Shown here: piece by piece, positions 5,643-6,400 of the stretch
Position numbering within the stretch: the stretch's first letter is position 1
How the letters are laid out: each line of letters opens with the position of its first letter
Source of the DNA: Coriobacteriaceae bacterium
Lineage (GTDB): Bacteria; Actinomycetota; Coriobacteriia; Coriobacteriales; Eggerthellaceae
Assembly (NCBI GenBank): GCA_015062635.1
Contig: SUUF01000085.1
Location: forward strand, 2,260-8,659
Direction: 5' to 3'
Length of the DNA stretch: 6,400 nucleotides
Translations under genes and position numbers: made by a program
Notes under the pieces: model-generated
What the model was told of the DNA's origin: nothing
What the model saw: only the letters and a program-made list of their open reading frames with translations
Database searches by the model: none

Positions 5643-6173
5643 ATGGCCAAGTCCAAGCTACTCGCGATCCTGTTCGCAACCGCAATCCTGGCAGCATGCA
5701 TGGGCGGCTGCTCGAGCGAGCAAGACGACACCCCCAGCGCATCGGAAGCCCCCAGCGCCGCCTCCGCTACCAGCGCGCCGGCCAGCTCGACGGCCACCTC
5801 GGCCGCGGAAAGCGCAAACAACCCGTCGGCGATAAGCGTGGCCAACTCGATGATCGGGGAATGGACGTGCAGCCTCCTGTTCTACGGCCACGACGAGAAC
5901 GGCGAGGACGTGACCACCGGGCGCTACGAAGGCGACGGCGTTTTGACGGTCTCGGAGCACGGCTACGAGTTCGAGTTCGCCTACCCGGACGGGCAGGTCG
6001 CGCTCTCTTCGCACGGCACGTTCACGACAGGCGTCCAGGCGAGCTACCTCGGCGACACCACCCTCAGCGACTACCCCGTCGCCATGCTTTCCGGCGGCGC
6101 CCACGACGGCGAGATCAAGTTCCTTACAGAAGACCACAGCGAGTGGGTCGTGGCCAGCGTCTTCAAGTCGTAA
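5643..6173 (+). CDS. Small secreted lipoprotein of unknown function
   Basis: This 176-residue protein begins with a lipoprotein signal peptide: MAKSK, hydrophobic residues 6-18 and lipobox LAAC with Cys19. A second cysteine (MGGC, Cys23) is a poorer lipobox. Residues 24-65 form a low-complexity Ser/Ala/Thr/Pro linker, as in lipoproteins that hold a domain off the membrane or through the wall. From IGEWTC (71-76) to the end the sequence alternates polar and hydrophobic residues in probable beta strands (GDGVLTVSEHGYEFEFAYPD, LSSHGTFTTG, EWVVASVF). The GEW start and strand pattern recall lipocalin-like domains of bacterial lipoproteins, but I cannot assign a family. The start has AGGGGTGGG 2 bases before the ATG, a G-rich and closely spaced site weaker than that of yagU. 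It is probably a single-gene unit: yagU is terminated upstream and the next gene converges on it. No function can be assigned. Confidence 0.82.
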   Translation: MAKSKLLAILFATAILAACMGGCSSEQDDTPSASEAPSAASATSAPASSTATSAAESANNPSAISVANSMIGEWTCSLLFYGHDENGEDVTTGRYEGDGVLTVSEHGYEFEFAYPDGQVALSSHGTFTTGVQASYLGDTTLSDYPVAMLSGGAHDGEIKFLTEDHSEWVVASVFKS

Positions 6174-6211
6174 GCGAAGTTGGCACGCGCACGTCGCGCA
6201 TTCCGGCCGAA
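6174..6211. other. Short convergent intergenic gap without a terminator
   Basis: Only 38 bases separate the two converging stop codons. The sequence is GC-rich and has no hairpin with a T-run, so transcripts from the two sides may overlap or end by other means. Confidence 0.5.
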
Positions 6212-6400
6212 CTACTCGCCGGTGCGGCTCTCGTAGAGGTCGCGGAACGACTTGCCCTGGTCATCGGGGTTGAGATCCACGTCCTTCGCGTCGTCGCGCC
6301 AGTGGCTGTTTGCGGGAAGCATCTGCCAGGCAAGGTTGTGCTGCTCCCATTCGTACGCCATGTCGTCGGCGGTGCGCCACGATTCCCAATCGGCGCCGTA
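6212..6400 (-). CDS. C-terminal part of an unidentified Trp/Asp-rich protein (partial)
   Basis: This leftward frame enters from the right edge and stops at TAG (6214-6212), giving the last 62 residues. It is open across the whole visible stretch and rich in Trp (four) and acidic residues, with WESWRTADDMAYEWEQHN near the left of the visible part and WRDDAKDVDLNPDDQGKSF near the end. The composition suggests a soluble, probably acidic protein with an Asp-rich segment (DVDLNPDD) that could bind a metal such as calcium. I do not recognise the family, and the N-terminal part that would decide is outside the window. No transmembrane segment is visible. The gene converges on the small lipoprotein gene. 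Confidence 0.65.
   Translation of the reverse strand, partial: YGADWESWRTADDMAYEWEQHNLAWQMLPANSHWRDDAKDVDLNPDDQGKSFRDLYESRTGE

Overview
The window comes from a high-GC bacterium with strong Gram-positive-style Shine-Dalgarno sites (AAGGAGG). Lipoprotein signal peptides and a hybrid kinase that ends in two receiver domains suggest an anaerobic gut actinobacterium, probably Coriobacteriia/Eggerthellaceae. That placement is an inference from style and content; no marker gene is present.

Layout, left to right. The window opens with the last 35 codons of a rightward gene of unknown identity. It converges on a leftward two-gene operon across a strong hairpin whose T-run serves the leftward transcript. 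The operon, read right to left, is a membrane hybrid sensor histidine kinase (4034 to 1479) and an extracellular solute-binding lipoprotein of the carbohydrate ABC-transporter type (1482 to 163). The two overlap by 4 bases (ATGA). No transporter permease or ATPase lies between or beside them, so the binding protein may be the ligand-sensing partner of the kinase and not a transport component. A divergent 385-base intergenic region follows, with promoters for both directions, three copies of the octamer TGACAATA around a sigma70-like promoter, a 16-base dyad and one copy of a 53-base repeat. It leads into a rightward YagU/DUF1440 four-helix membrane protein (4420-4941), which has a very good ribosome binding site and a clear terminator.

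The next 700 bases (4942-5642) hold no convincing gene but are rich in structure. They contain a second copy of the 53-base repeat, so the two copies flank yagU as direct repeats. They also contain a 199-base inverted-repeat element (outer arms 29 bp perfect, about 56 bp paired in all), a 16-base palindrome and short direct repeats. A small secreted lipoprotein with a Ser/Ala/Thr-rich linker and a beta-rich C-terminal domain follows (5643-6173). It converges on the C-terminal 62 residues of an unrecognised leftward gene at the right edge.

The kinase and binding protein form a likely signalling unit at the cell envelope. YagU and the small lipoprotein are also envelope proteins, but nothing in the sequence ties them to the kinase apart from the shared divergent intergenic region. 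The least explained parts are the inverted-repeat element and the repeat pair around yagU.
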